Part shown: piece by piece, positions 8,515 to 17,400 of the stretch
How the letters are laid out: each line of letters begins with the position of its first letter
Position numbering within the stretch: the stretch's first letter is position 1
DNA from: Bog-756 sp963727075
GTDB lineage: Bacteria > Actinomycetota > Acidimicrobiia > Acidimicrobiales > RAAP-2
Assembly: GCA_963727075.1 (NCBI GenBank)
Contig: CAVSET010000006.1
Coordinates: 1,116,001-1,180,000 of the forward strand
Length of the DNA: 64,000 bases
Direction of reading: 5' to 3'
Notes under the pieces: model-generated
What the model was told of the DNA's origin: nothing
The model's database searches: none
The model's input: only the letters and a program-made list of their open reading frames with translations
Program-made: the position numbers and the translations under genes

Positions 8515-11500
8515 GCCTCGACTCGGCCGACCGGCTCGACCTGGCGCGCCTCGGGTACCTCGGGAACCGGCCTCGGGTCGGGGACCACCCCTTCCTCGCT
8601 GTCGGGCCGAGGCACCCGCTGGCTCACCACCTTGGAGGAGCCGCCCGGCGCCATGGTGACGCCGTAGAGGGCATCGGCCGCCTCCATGGTCCGCTTCTGG
8701 TGGCTCACGATGATGAGCTGGGCCTCACCCCGGAACTCGTGCACCAGCCCGAGGAACCGCTGGAGGTTGACGTCGTCGAGGGCCGCCTCGACCTCGTCCA
8801 TGAGGTAGAAGGGCGACGGCCGGCTCCGGAAGACGGCGAAGAGGTAGGCCAGGGCCACCAGGGACCGCTCGCCTCCTGACAGGAGCGACATCCGCCGCAC
8901 GTTGCGGCCGGCGGGACGCACCTCGACCTCGACCCCGGTGTCGAGCAGGTTCTCGGGGTCGGTAAGGGAGAGCCGACCGGTACCCCCGGGGAACAGCGTG
9001 GTGACGAGATTGGAGAAGTGCTCGTTGACGTCGGCGAAGGCGGCGTCGAACACCTGCATGATCTCCTCGTCGAGCGTCCGGATCACATGGTGGAGCTCAC
9101 GGCGGGCGGCGCGGACGTCCTCGACCTGGGACTCGAGGAACTGGTGCCGCTCCCGGAGCTCCGACAGCTCCTCGAGCGCCAGCGGGTTGACCGGCCCGAT
9201 GGCGGCCAGCTCGGCCTCGAGCTGGCTGATGCGGGCCATCGGGTCGGCTCCGTCGGGGAGGTCGGGTACCGGAGCGTCCAGCGCTTCCTCGGGGACGCAG
9301 GCCAGCTCGCGCCGGAGGGCCTCGACCACCGACTCGCGACGGATAGTGGCCTCGACCAGATCGACCTCCACCTTCTGGAGCCGGCCGCGCGCCGCCGCCA
9401 GCTCGTGCTCGGCCGCCGACCGCTCCCTGCGCAGCTCCTCGAGACGCGCCCCGCCGGCCCGGACCGCCTCGAGCTGGAGCCGGTGTCGCTCGCGCAAGTC
9501 GGCGAGGGCCGTGTCCAACCGCGCCCGGGCCGAACCCACCACCTCGAGCAGCCGTTCGACAGCCGTGGCGTTCGCCTCCAGGCGGCGCCGGCGCTCGGCG
9601 GCCTGGCGGCGCTCGTCGGCGTGCCCGGTCAGCCGGCGCTCGACCTCCTGCAGCCGCTGGTCGAGGACCCGGCGACGCTCGACCAGCCCCGCCGAGCGCA
9701 CCTCCCACTCGCTCCGCAGCCGGGCCGCCTCGGCGATGCGCTCGTCGATGCGGCGGCGTTCCTGCCGGGCCGCCACCGCCCGCTCGGCGGCATCCACCCG
9801 TTCGGCCTCGAGGCGCGGGAGGTCCTCGCGCAATTCGGCGGCGCGGGCGGCGTCGCGGGCGATGCGCTCGTCGAGCTCGTCGCGCTGCCGGTGGATCTCC
9901 TCGAGTTCCGCAGCCATGGATGCGACGTCGTTGGCCAGCCGCTGCCGGGCGATGCGGGTGGTCTGGTGGGCTGCCTCGTTGCGGTCGTCGGACCGGACGG
10001 CCTCCGCCGCCGCCACCCGGGTGGTCTCGACCGCGGCGTGGGCCGCGGCGCGTTCCTCGGCCACCTCGGCCGAGGTGGCCGCCGCCTGCACGGCCCGGGC
10101 CCTCGCCTCTTCGACCACCGCCGCGGTGACCACCCCGCCGCCGGCCCGCACGCGCCAGCCGGTGGAGGAGAACCGGTCGCCGTCCCGGGTCACGACCACG
10201 AGATCAGGTCGGGCCAGCGCCAGGTCGATCGCCTCCGACCAGCTGCCCCGGGCGCAGCAGGAGCCGGACAGGAGCCGGTCGAGCACCGCCCCGAGTCCAG
10301 GGAGGTCGCGACCCCCGCGGTGGGGACGGACGTGGTCACGGATCGACTCGGTCCCGGGGGGGACCTCTGGTTCCCCACCGGTCCATCCCCCCTCGTGGCG
10401 GCCGCCGCTCGATCCGGTCCCGGTCTCGTCGGCCAGGACGCCGTCGGTCAGGGCCAGGACCGCGCCGGTGGCGCCCCCCTGGCGGAGCCGGGACAGTGCC
10501 GCCTTGGCCGGCTCGCGGCCCGAGACCACCACCGCCGCCACCGAGGCCCCGGCGGCCGCCTCGAAGGCGTGCTCCCAGCCCGGGTCCACCTCGACCACGT
10601 CGAGCAGGGTGCCGACGACCCCGTCCACTCCGGCCAGGAGCTCGGCACCGGCCGCACCCCGTGCCTCGTCGAAGGCCCGCTCGAGGGCGTCGGCCCGGGC
10701 CGTCGAGCGATGGAGCTCCTGCTCCGACTGGCGAAGGGCTTCCTCGGCCGTCTCCAGGCGACGGACGGCGTCACCGTGGGCCGCCTCGGTCTCGGCCACG
10801 GTCGTCTGCAACAGGTGGCGGGCCAGCTCGAGCTCGGTCAACCGCTCATCCAGCTCGCGGTCCTCGCCCTCCAGGAGCGCGGCCCGCCGCTCGGAGGAGG
10901 CCAGGCGGGTGGCCAACTGGTCGAGGGAGCGCCGATCCCGCTCGAGGGCGTGGTCGAGGGAGTTGAGCTGTCCCCGAGCCACCGTCACCGCCTCTTCGGC
11001 CTGTCGCAGCCCGGTGCCGTCCCCCCAGGCCTCGAGATGGCTCTCCAACTCGGCCAGGGCGGTGGCCTCGCTCATGGCCACCTCGTCGTGCTCGGGCGCC
11101 AGGGTGGCCGCCTCGGTATCGGCGTTCTCCAGCTCCTGGGTCAGCCGGGCACCCTCCGCCTCCAGGGTGGACACCACGTCGGCGTCGGCGGCGGCGTCGA
11201 GCGCCAGGGCCAGTGACCGTTGCCGCTCGCGCAGCACCCCGGCCAACCCGCGGGCCCGTTCGACCATCCCTTCCGCCCGGGCGAGGGCGGAGGCGAGGTC
11301 CGACTCTCGCTGGGCCGACATCTGGCCGGCCGTGTGCTCGGTCTCGGCGTCGAGCCGGCCGAGTGACTCCTGGAGCTGGGCCTCGGCGGCGCGCTGCTCA
11401 GTCCGGGTCTGGGTGGCCAGGCGGTGGCGCTCGTCGAGCGACGTGAGCTCGACCCCGGCGACGTAGAGCCGCACCGCCCGGAGCTCGTCGGCCAGCCCGG

Positions 11501-12146
11501 TGTAGGAGCGGGCCGCGGCCGCCTGGCGCTCGAGGGGCCGGATCTGCCGCTTGACCTCTCGGACCAGGTCGAAGAGGCGCTCGAGGTTCTCCTCGGTCGA
11601 GGCCAGCCGCCGCTCGGAACGCTCGCGGCGCCGGCGGTACTTGAGCACGCCGGCCGCCTCCTCGATGACCGCCCGACGCTCCTCGGGACGGGCCTCGAGG
11701 ATGGCGTCGAGATGCCCCTGGCTGATGATCACGTGCTGCTGGCGCCCGACCCCGGTGTCGGAGAGCAGCTCCTGGATGTCGAGCAGGCGGCACGGCGCCC
11801 CGTTGATGGCGTACTCGCTGTCCCCTGAGCGGAACAGGGTGCGGGTGATGGTGATCTCGGCCAGGTCGGTGGCCAGCTTGCCGGCCGAGTTGTCGATGGT
11901 GAGCGCCACCTCGGCCCGCCCGAGCGAGGGGCGGCTGGCCGTGCCCATGAAGATGACGTCCTCCATCTTGGCCGAGCGCAAGGTCCTCGGTCCCTGGGCG
12001 CCGAGCACCCAGGCCACCGCGTCGACCACGTTCGACTTGCCGCTTCCGTTCGGGCCCACCACCACGGTGATGCCAGGCTCGAATTCGAGGACGGCCGGGT
12101 CGGCGAAGGACTTGAAACCTTTGAGGGAGAGGGACTTCAGGAACAC
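8511..12146 (-). CDS. smc: Chromosome segregation ATPase SMC
   Basis: 1211 residues, full length for SMC, the condensin ATPase that compacts and resolves chromosomes with ScpA/ScpB. N-terminal MFLKSLSLKGFKSFADPAVL and Walker A VVVGPNGSGKSNVVDAVAWV (near residue 30), long Ala/Glu/Arg coiled coil, a hinge near residues 520-660 (GVVGTLLDVVEVDPGWEHAF), second coiled coil, then the ABC signature LLSGGERSLVALAYL and Walker B PFYLMDEVEAALDDVN. The hinge carries an insert with Gly/Pro-rich sequence. Start GTG 12146 follows the family N-terminus. It is upstream of and coupled to ftsY. No scpA or scpB lies nearby. Confidence 0.97.
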   Translation of the reverse strand: MFLKSLSLKGFKSFADPAVLEFEPGITVVVGPNGSGKSNVVDAVAWVLGAQGPRTLRSAKMEDVIFMGTASRPSLGRAEVALTIDNSAGKLATDLAEITITRTLFRSGDSEYAINGAPCRLLDIQELLSDTGVGRQQHVIISQGHLDAILEARPEERRAVIEEAAGVLKYRRRRERSERRLASTEENLERLFDLVREVKRQIRPLERQAAAARSYTGLADELRAVRLYVAGVELTSLDERHRLATQTRTEQRAAEAQLQESLGRLDAETEHTAGQMSAQRESDLASALARAEGMVERARGLAGVLRERQRSLALALDAAADADVVSTLEAEGARLTQELENADTEAATLAPEHDEVAMSEATALAELESHLEAWGDGTGLRQAEEAVTVARGQLNSLDHALERDRRSLDQLATRLASSERRAALLEGEDRELDERLTELELARHLLQTTVAETEAAHGDAVRRLETAEEALRQSEQELHRSTARADALERAFDEARGAAGAELLAGVDGVVGTLLDVVEVDPGWEHAFEAAAGASVAAVVVSGREPAKAALSRLRQGGATGAVLALTDGVLADETGTGSSGGRHEGGWTGGEPEVPPGTESIRDHVRPHRGGRDLPGLGAVLDRLLSGSCCARGSWSEAIDLALARPDLVVVTRDGDRFSSTGWRVRAGGGVVTAAVVEEARARAVQAAATSAEVAEERAAAHAAVETTRVAAAEAVRSDDRNEAAHQTTRIARQRLANDVASMAAELEEIHRQRDELDERIARDAARAAELREDLPRLEAERVDAAERAVAARQERRRIDERIAEAARLRSEWEVRSAGLVERRRVLDQRLQEVERRLTGHADERRQAAERRRRLEANATAVERLLEVVGSARARLDTALADLRERHRLQLEAVRAGGARLEELRRERSAAEHELAAARGRLQKVEVDLVEATIRRESVVEALRRELACVPEEALDAPVPDLPDGADPMARISQLEAELAAIGPVNPLALEELSELRERHQFLESQVEDVRAARRELHHVIRTLDEEIMQVFDAAFADVNEHFSNLVTTLFPGGTGRLSLTDPENLLDTGVEVEVRPAGRNVRRMSLLSGGERSLVALAYLFAVFRSRPSPFYLMDEVEAALDDVNLQRFLGLVHEFRGEAQLIIVSHQKRTMEAADALYGVTMAPGGSSKVVSQRVPRPDSEEGVVPDPRPVPEVPEARQVEPVGRVEA

Positions 12147-12221
12147 CGGTGGCTCACCCTACCGGCCGGTGCCGGCCACCGTGGAGGATGGCGCGGCAGA
12201 CTCGGGGCGCTGGCGCGGGTG

Positions 12222-12240
12222 CGGCGCGGGGTGCGCGCCG
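12222..12240 (-). terminator. Short GC hairpin between mutM and smc
   Basis: CGGCGCG and CGCGCCG pair perfectly around GGGTG in the 178-base gap after mutM. This could end the acp-rnc-mutM transcript. No U tract; many such hairpins occur by chance at this GC content. Confidence 0.3.
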
Positions 12241-12324
12241 GAGGGGCGGGGGCGTCGCACCCATGCCGCGACATGATGGTGCTCATGTCCCGACGAGATG
12301 GCGCGCCGGCAGGTCCGGGGCTGT

Positions 12325-13167
12325 CTAGACCTGGCAGTGCTCGCAGAAGTAGGTGGATCGGCCGCCGGACTTCACCTTGACGATGGTGGCCCGGCACCGC
12401 CGGCAGGCCTGGCCCTCGCGGTCGTAGGCCTGGTGCTGGTCCTGATAGTCGCCGATCTCCCCGAAGAGATCGCGGTACTGCTCGTCGGCCAGGGACGAGC
12501 CCCGCCGCTTGACCGCCTCGGCCAGCGTCTCGACCATGGCCCGGTACAGGCGGCGCACCTCCTGGGAGGAGAGGGAGTTGGACAGGCGGTCGTAGCGGAG
12601 CCCGGCGGCGAACAGGATCTCGTCGGCGTACATGTTGCCGATGCCGGCCACGAACTCCTGGTCCATCAGGAGGGCCTTGAGCCCGCTCTTGTGCTGGGAC
12701 AGCAACACCCAGAACTTCTCCCAGCTCATCACATCCTCGAGCGGGTCGAACCCGAGGTGGGAGAGCTCAGGCAGCGCCCGCTCGCCTTCGGCCGGGGCGG
12801 CCGAGACGAACAGCTCCCCGAAGGTGCGCGGATCCACGAACCGCAATTGTCCCCCCTGGGTGAAGGTGACCACGGCGTGGGTGTGCGGGGTCTTGGGCTC
12901 TTTTGCGCTCTTGGCCCGTTGCAACTGGCCGCTCATGCCCAGGTGGACGACCAGCGTCTGCCCGTCGTCGAGGCCCAGGAGGAGGTACTTCCCCGCCCGG
13001 TCGATGGACTTGATGGTGTGGCCCTCCAGCCGGGCGCGGAAGTGCTTGGCACTCGGGTGGCGCCTGACGGTGCGGCCGTTGCGGACTTCGACCGACTTGA
13101 TCTTCCGACCCACGACCTCGGTCTGGAGGTCGCGCCGGATGGTCTCAACCTCGGGAAGCTCAGGCAT
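12325..13167 (-). CDS. mutM: Formamidopyrimidine-DNA glycosylase MutM/Fpg
   Basis: 280 residues. Base-excision repair glycosylase/AP lyase for 8-oxoguanine. It begins MPELPEVETIRRDLQTEVVG; the catalytic Pro2 and Glu3 and the family start are intact. Helix-2-turn-helix region NMYADEILFAAGLRYDRLS. C-terminal zinc finger C-x2-C-x16-C-x2-C is present (CRRC and CEHC). ATG 13167 overlaps the end of rnc by eight bases, so rnc and mutM are coupled; the longer in-frame upstream extension is rejected. Confidence 0.96.
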   Translation of the reverse strand: MPELPEVETIRRDLQTEVVGRKIKSVEVRNGRTVRRHPSAKHFRARLEGHTIKSIDRAGKYLLLGLDDGQTLVVHLGMSGQLQRAKSAKEPKTPHTHAVVTFTQGGQLRFVDPRTFGELFVSAAPAEGERALPELSHLGFDPLEDVMSWEKFWVLLSQHKSGLKALLMDQEFVAGIGNMYADEILFAAGLRYDRLSNSLSSQEVRRLYRAMVETLAEAVKRRGSSLADEQYRDLFGEIGDYQDQHQAYDREGQACRRCRATIVKVKSGGRSTYFCEHCQV

Positions 13168-13888
13168 CCCCTCCGCCTCTCTCGACTTCCAACGATCCGA
13201 ACGCCGCGTGGGCGGCAGCCTGCTCGGCGTCCTTCTTGGACCGCCCCTCCCCCGTTCCGAGGCGCTGGCCAGCAACGTACACCGTGGCCAGGTATCGCCG
13301 GGCGTGGTCGGGCCCGAATCCGTCGACCTCGTAACGGGGCACGCCGCGGCCCAGGCTGACCGACCGCTCCTGGAGGCGGCTCTTGTGGTCGGACTCGCCC
13401 GGTTCGCCGACGGCGGAGGCGATCCGGTCCTTGAGCAGGGAGAAGATCAGGCGCTCGGCCTCGGCAAGACCTCCGTCGAGGTACACGGCCCCGATCACCG
13501 CCTCGGTGGCATCGGCCAGGATCGACTCCTTGGCCCGACCGCCCGAGAGGTCCTCACCCCGACCCAGTCTCAACTCCTCGTCGACGCCCAGCTCGAGTGC
13601 GACCTCGGCCAACACCCGCGTGTTGACCACCGAGGCCCGGACCTTCGACATCACGCCGTCCGACAGCTCGGGATGGTTCCGGTAGGTGTACTCGGCCACC
13701 ACCAGGCCCAACACCGCGTCTCCCAGGAACTCCAGCCGCTCGTTCGAGGTGAGACCACCCTGCTCCGCGCACCACGACCGATGAGCCATGGCCTGGTCCA
13801 GCAGGCTCGGGTCGTCGAACCGGTAGTCGATCCGACCGACCAGGCGCTGGTTCCCCCCGGGCGTTCCCGAGACGGTCGAGGGCGCCAT
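13160..13888 (-). CDS. rnc: Ribonuclease III
   Basis: 242 residues. Double-strand-specific RNase that processes rRNA precursors. The catalytic signature NERLEFLGDAVLGLVVAEY is present, with the second acidic cluster DATEAVIGAVYLDGGL. The C-terminal dsRNA-binding domain is DHKSRLQERSVSLGRGVPRY followed by the usual KKDAEQAAAHAAF helix. It begins eight bases after the acyl carrier protein gene. The order acp-rnc-mutM-smc-ftsY is standard for actinobacteria and Firmicutes. Confidence 0.96.
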   Translation of the reverse strand: MAPSTVSGTPGGNQRLVGRIDYRFDDPSLLDQAMAHRSWCAEQGGLTSNERLEFLGDAVLGLVVAEYTYRNHPELSDGVMSKVRASVVNTRVLAEVALELGVDEELRLGRGEDLSGGRAKESILADATEAVIGAVYLDGGLAEAERLIFSLLKDRIASAVGEPGESDHKSRLQERSVSLGRGVPRYEVDGFGPDHARRYLATVYVAGQRLGTGEGRSKKDAEQAAAHAAFGSLEVERGGGDA

Positions 13889-13896
13889 CGGGCGCC

Positions 13897-14193
13897 TCAG
13901 CTCCCTCCGAGCTTGGCGCAGACGTAGTCCACCGCGTCCCGCACGGTGCGCAGCTCTTCGAGGTCCTCGTCGTCGATGCGGAACCCGACCGAACGCTCAC
14001 CGAGCTCCTCCTCGAGGCCCTCGACCAGCTCGATGAGGGCGAGCGAGTCGGCGTCGAGGTCCTCGGCGAACGACGACGACTCTCCGATGGCCGAGGGCTC
14101 GATCTCCAGGATGTCGGCGAGCAGGTCGCGGATCAGCTCGAGGACTTGGCTCCGGTCGAGCGGACCCTGTTCCACGTGGGTCTCTGCGGGCAC
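13897..14193 (-). CDS. acpP: Acyl carrier protein
   Basis: 98 residues. The phosphopantetheine serine lies in FAEDLDADSLALIELVEGLE (DSL motif), the mark of an acyl carrier protein that shuttles growing fatty acyl chains. It is followed by an acidic helix. GTG 14193 is chosen because AGGAG lies six bases upstream; the longer open frame upstream lacks ACP-like sequence. The C-terminus is somewhat longer than in E. coli AcpP (VRDAVDYVCAKLGGS). It is probably the first gene of the rnc-mutM run. Confidence 0.92.
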   Translation of the reverse strand: MPAETHVEQGPLDRSQVLELIRDLLADILEIEPSAIGESSSFAEDLDADSLALIELVEGLEEELGERSVGFRIDDEDLEELRTVRDAVDYVCAKLGGS

Positions 14194-14584
14194 GTCTTCT
14201 CCTGTGTGTCGGGTGTCTGATGTCTGGGTTCTGGATGTGGCATGGCCCGGTGCGGACCGCGTCAACGGCTGGCCGGCCGGGACCGAGCCCTGGGTGAGCC
14301 GGGTCTCGACCGGGCGGCGGACCATCCTGGCCGGCACGGCCGACCGCATGAGAGCCGCGGTCGCCTCCGTGCCGGGTCGTCATGTTGGCCGGACCGGCCC
14401 CGGTCACCGGCAGGGATGTTATCGGACAGGGACATTCACCCTGGCGAAAGGTGGTGGGCGGCACCGAGAAGGACCGAGACCGCATCAGCTCGGCCGACCG
14501 GGCCGGCATCGGGTGTCCGGAGCCGGTCCCGAGTCCACGGGAGGGCGCGAGCCGGGACGACACCCGCTTTGAACAGGGATGTTG
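14194..14584. other. Intergenic region upstream of the acp-rnc-mutM genes
   Basis: 391 bases without a credible gene. A minus-strand -10-like TAACAT lies at 14416-14421, inside CAGGGATGTTATC (14411-14423). A near copy, CAGGGATGTTGTC, lies at 14574-14586 over the stop of the haemoglobin gene. The region probably carries the promoter of the acp operon, but no -35 box was found. Confidence 0.45.
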
Positions 14585-14977
14585 TCAGGCCGGCGTGTTG
14601 ATGAGGCTTCGGGCCGCCATGGCCAGGTACTCGAGCAGCTCGGCCTCGTCCTCGGGGGGCAGCTCCGCCTCGTGCACCGCGGCGGACATGTGGCCGAGCC
14701 AGGCGTCGGCCTGGGCCGGGCCGATGGCGAACGGGGCATGGCGCATCCGCAGGCGGGGATGGCCCCGCTCGTCGCTGTAGCGCCGCGGCCCGCCCCAGTA
14801 CTGCATGAGGAACAGGGCCAGATGGGCCTTCGGATCGGTCAGGTCCTCCGGGTAGAGGGGCCGAAGGAGCGGGTCGGTGGCCACGCCGGCGTAGAACCGG
14901 TCGACCAGGGCCACGAAGAACGGCTCCCCGCCCCACCGCTCGAACGCCGTCTGCTCAGGTTGGCGCCCCAACTGCAC
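14585..14977 (-). CDS. Group II truncated haemoglobin (HbO-like)
   Basis: 130 residues, the normal length of a truncated haemoglobin. Visible features are the FERWGGEPFFVALVDRFYAG region with the B10 Tyr, PEDLTDPKAHLALFLMQYWG with the conserved Trp (G8) of group II, and the proximal histidine in HPRLRMRHAPFAI. Group II proteins bind O2 or NO and are linked to redox and peroxide detoxification in actinobacteria. GTG 14977 stands six bases after TACAGT, the same leaderless arrangement as several other genes here. It is divergent from the acyl-CoA dehydrogenase at 15054. Confidence 0.93.
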   Translation of the reverse strand: MQLGRQPEQTAFERWGGEPFFVALVDRFYAGVATDPLLRPLYPEDLTDPKAHLALFLMQYWGGPRRYSDERGHPRLRMRHAPFAIGPAQADAWLGHMSAAVHEAELPPEDEAELLEYLAMAARSLINTPA

Positions 14978-14983
14978 GTCTCG

Positions 14984-14989
14984 ACTGTA
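14984..14989 (-). promoter_or_regulatory. -10 box TACAGT of the truncated haemoglobin gene
   Basis: TACAGT, six bases, GTG at 14977. Leaderless arrangement; identical hexamer and spacing to the patatin gene at 16392. Confidence 0.55.
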
Positions 14990-15053
14990 GGCGGGCCGCG
15001 GATAGCCTCGGGCCAACCGACCGGACGAAGCCCGAGGGCACTGGGGGTCCGCC

Positions 15054-16293
15054 ATGTTCGAATGGTCCGATGAGCAGCTGATGGTCCGGGAGGCGGTCCG
15101 CCGCTTCCTCGACGCCGAAGTGGTCCCGAACATCGAGGCCCTCGAGCACGGGGACATGCCTCCCTACGACATCATCCGCAAGCTGTACGCCACCTTCGGG
15201 ATGGACCAGCTGGCCCGGGACCGCTTCAAGAAGCAGGTCGAGCGCAAGGAGACGGGGAAGGCCGGGCGAGCCGGCCGGGGCCCAGGCCGAGCGGCAGGGT
15301 GACGGCGGGGCCGCGGCCATGACGCTCATCCCCATCATCGAGCTCTGCCACTACTGCCCGGGCATCGTGACCGCCATGGGGGTGAGCATGGGATTGGCCG
15401 GCGGCACCATCATGAAGCAGGGCACGCCGGCGCAGATGGAGCGATGGGGGCTCGACCTGCTCACGGGCGACAAGGTCGGGGCCTGGGCCATCACCGAGCC
15501 CGATTCGGGTTCGGACGCGCTGGGCGGCATGAAGTCGACGGCCCGGCGGGACGGCGACGAGTACGTGCTCAACGGCAACAAGACCTTCATCACCAACGGC
15601 CCCTACGCCGACACCATCGTCTTCTACGCCAAGCTCGACGACGGCTCCGACACGCCGATCCGCGACCGGCGGGTGCTGACCTTCGTCCTCGAGCGCGGCA
15701 CCCCCGGGCTCGAGCAGTCGAAGCCCTTCCGCAAGATGGGGCTGCACTCCTCGCCCACCGGCGAGTTGTTCCTCTCCGACGTGAGGGTGGGACGGGACCA
15801 TCTCCTGGGCGAGACCGAGGAGGAGCGGCCCGGGAGCGGACGCGACTCGGCCAAGGGGAACTTCGTCACCGAGCGGGCCGGCCTGGCCGCCATGGCCCTC
15901 GGCGTCATCGAGGAGTGCCTGAAGCTCTCGGTCGACTACGCCAACAACCGGTTGCTCTGGGAGCAGCCCATCGGCGAACGCCAGCTGATCCAGCTCAAGC
16001 TGGCCAACATGGAAGTAGCCCGCCTCAACGTGCAGAACCTGGTGTTCCGGCACATCGAGCTATCGGCCGCCGGCCGGTCCCTGACGCTGGCCGAGGCCTC
16101 GGCCATGAAGCTCTATGCGGCCCGGGCCGCCACCGAGGTGGCCATGGAGGCCGTTCAGCTGTTCGGCGGGAACGGGTACATGGCCGAGTTCCGGGTGGAG
16201 CAGCTGGCCCGCGACGCCAAGGTGTTCCAGATCTACGCCGGCACCGACGAGATCCAGGTCACCCACATCGCCAAGGACCTGCTCCGGCGCTGA
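15054..16293 (+). CDS. Acyl-CoA dehydrogenase (single frameshift at about 15266)
   Basis: Flavoprotein that oxidises an acyl-CoA to the enoyl-CoA. The first 70 residues (MFEWSDEQLMVREAVRRFLD) are in one frame; the rest, from the helix before MTLIPIIELCHYCPGIV, is in another. Removing one G from the GGG at 15264-15266 joins them through EPAGAQAERQGDGGAAA into about 412 residues. Motifs: WAITEPDSGSDALGGMKST, TFITNGPYADTIVFY, and the catalytic region FGGNGYMAEFRVEQLARDAK; it ends FQIYAGTDEIQVTHIAKDLL. Likely a sequencing indel. The 82-residue fragment ending at 15302 is not a gene of its own. Confidence 0.9.
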
Positions 16294-16379
16294 CTGGCCC
16301 GGTGCGCCGGCCCACGGGAGGGCGGGCTCCACCGGGAGGCCGGCGCCCTGGCCCTGGTCGGGTCGGTGGCGGGCACCGG

Positions 16380-16385
16380 TACAGT
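16380..16385 (+). promoter_or_regulatory. -10 box TACAGT of the patatin-like gene
   Basis: TACAGT, six bases (CAGCCC), then ATG at 16392; no Shine-Dalgarno sequence. Confidence 0.55.
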
Positions 16386-16391
16386 CAGCCC

Positions 16392-17344
16392 ATGGCCACC
16401 CGCACCCCGGCCCGTCGGCCGGTCGAGCCCGCACCTGATCTCACCGTTCGCCGGTCGTTCGAGGCCCGCTACGGGGAGGGGGTGGGGAGGGGCCTCTGCC
16501 TCGGTGGCGGCGGCTTGTTCTTCGTGGCCTGGCAGGCCGCCTACCTGCAGACGCTCGCCAGCCTCGGCGTCGATTTCGACTCGGCCGACCGGGTGGTCGG
16601 CACGTCCGCCGGCTCCATGGTGGCCTCGGCGCTGACCTCCGGCCGGCTCAAGCGCCTGCACACCCAGGTCTCGCTGCTGGCCCGGGTCCCGGCCCTCGTG
16701 TCGGCCCTGGCCCCCGCGTCGGACCTCAGCGCCAGCCAGCAGCGGGCCCTCGAGCTCTTCCTCAAGGCCACCGACGGCGAGCCCACCACCGTGCAGGAGA
16801 TCGGCTTCGCCACGTTGGCCGCCTCGACGCCGTCGCCCGGGGCCATGCGTCGCAACATCTCCATCGTCCTCGGGCGGGTGCCGTGGAACTCGGAGTCGTT
16901 GCAGATCACCTGTGTTGACACCTACACCGGCGAGCGCTGCGTGGTGACCCACCAGAGCCGCACCACCATCCCCCGGGCCGTGGCGGCGAGCAGCGCCGTC
17001 CCGGGCGTCTTCCCGCCTCAGCCGATCGGTGACCGACGCTGCATGGACGGCGGCGTGAGCGGGACGGGGACCCACCTCGACCTGCTGGCCGGGGCCAGAC
17101 GAGTGGTCATCCTGGCCCTGACCGACGGCCGCGACATGAGCGAGGGGATGATGACCACCCACCCCGATGCCGGCCAGCAGGAGCTCGACGACCTCGAGGC
17201 CAGCGGGACTCGGTGCTGCTCCGCACCCCGGCCGAGGTGGACATGCTGGAACTCATGTCGCCGTCCGCCGTGCCGGGGGCGCTGGCGATGGGAGCCCGTC
17301 AGGCCACAGACGACCTCGGGCTCCTGTCGGACTTCTGGGCCTGA
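16392..17344 (+). CDS. Patatin-like phospholipase family protein (frameshift at about 17206)
   Basis: About 317 residues after repair. Patatin fold lipid acyl hydrolase. Oxyanion loop GRGLCLGGGGLFFVAWQAAY near residue 38, nucleophile elbow GTSAGS (Ser near 71), and the Asp of the dyad in MDGGVSGTGTHLDLL. The frame breaks in the GGG at 17205-17207: adding one G restores DSVLLRTPAEVDMLELMSPS and an end at FWA plus stop (17342-17344). Unrepaired translation would run on as Arg/Pro-rich nonsense to 17426. The substrate is not known; bacterial patatins include membrane lipid hydrolases and effectors. No signal peptide is seen. Confidence 0.85.
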
Positions 17345-17400
17345 GCGGTCCGCGCCCGGTCGGAGCGGGACGGGCCCGACCGGTCTCGGCCGCCGGCGGC

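Noticed and set aside
8902..11466. An 854-residue plus-strand open frame (and a 732-residue one) inside smc
   Set aside because: Pure Arg/Ser low complexity, antisense to a complete SMC with all motifs; expected in GC-rich DNA.
15054..15302. An 82-residue protein ending at 15302 as a separate gene
   Set aside because: It is the N-terminus of the acyl-CoA dehydrogenase cut by a one-base insertion.
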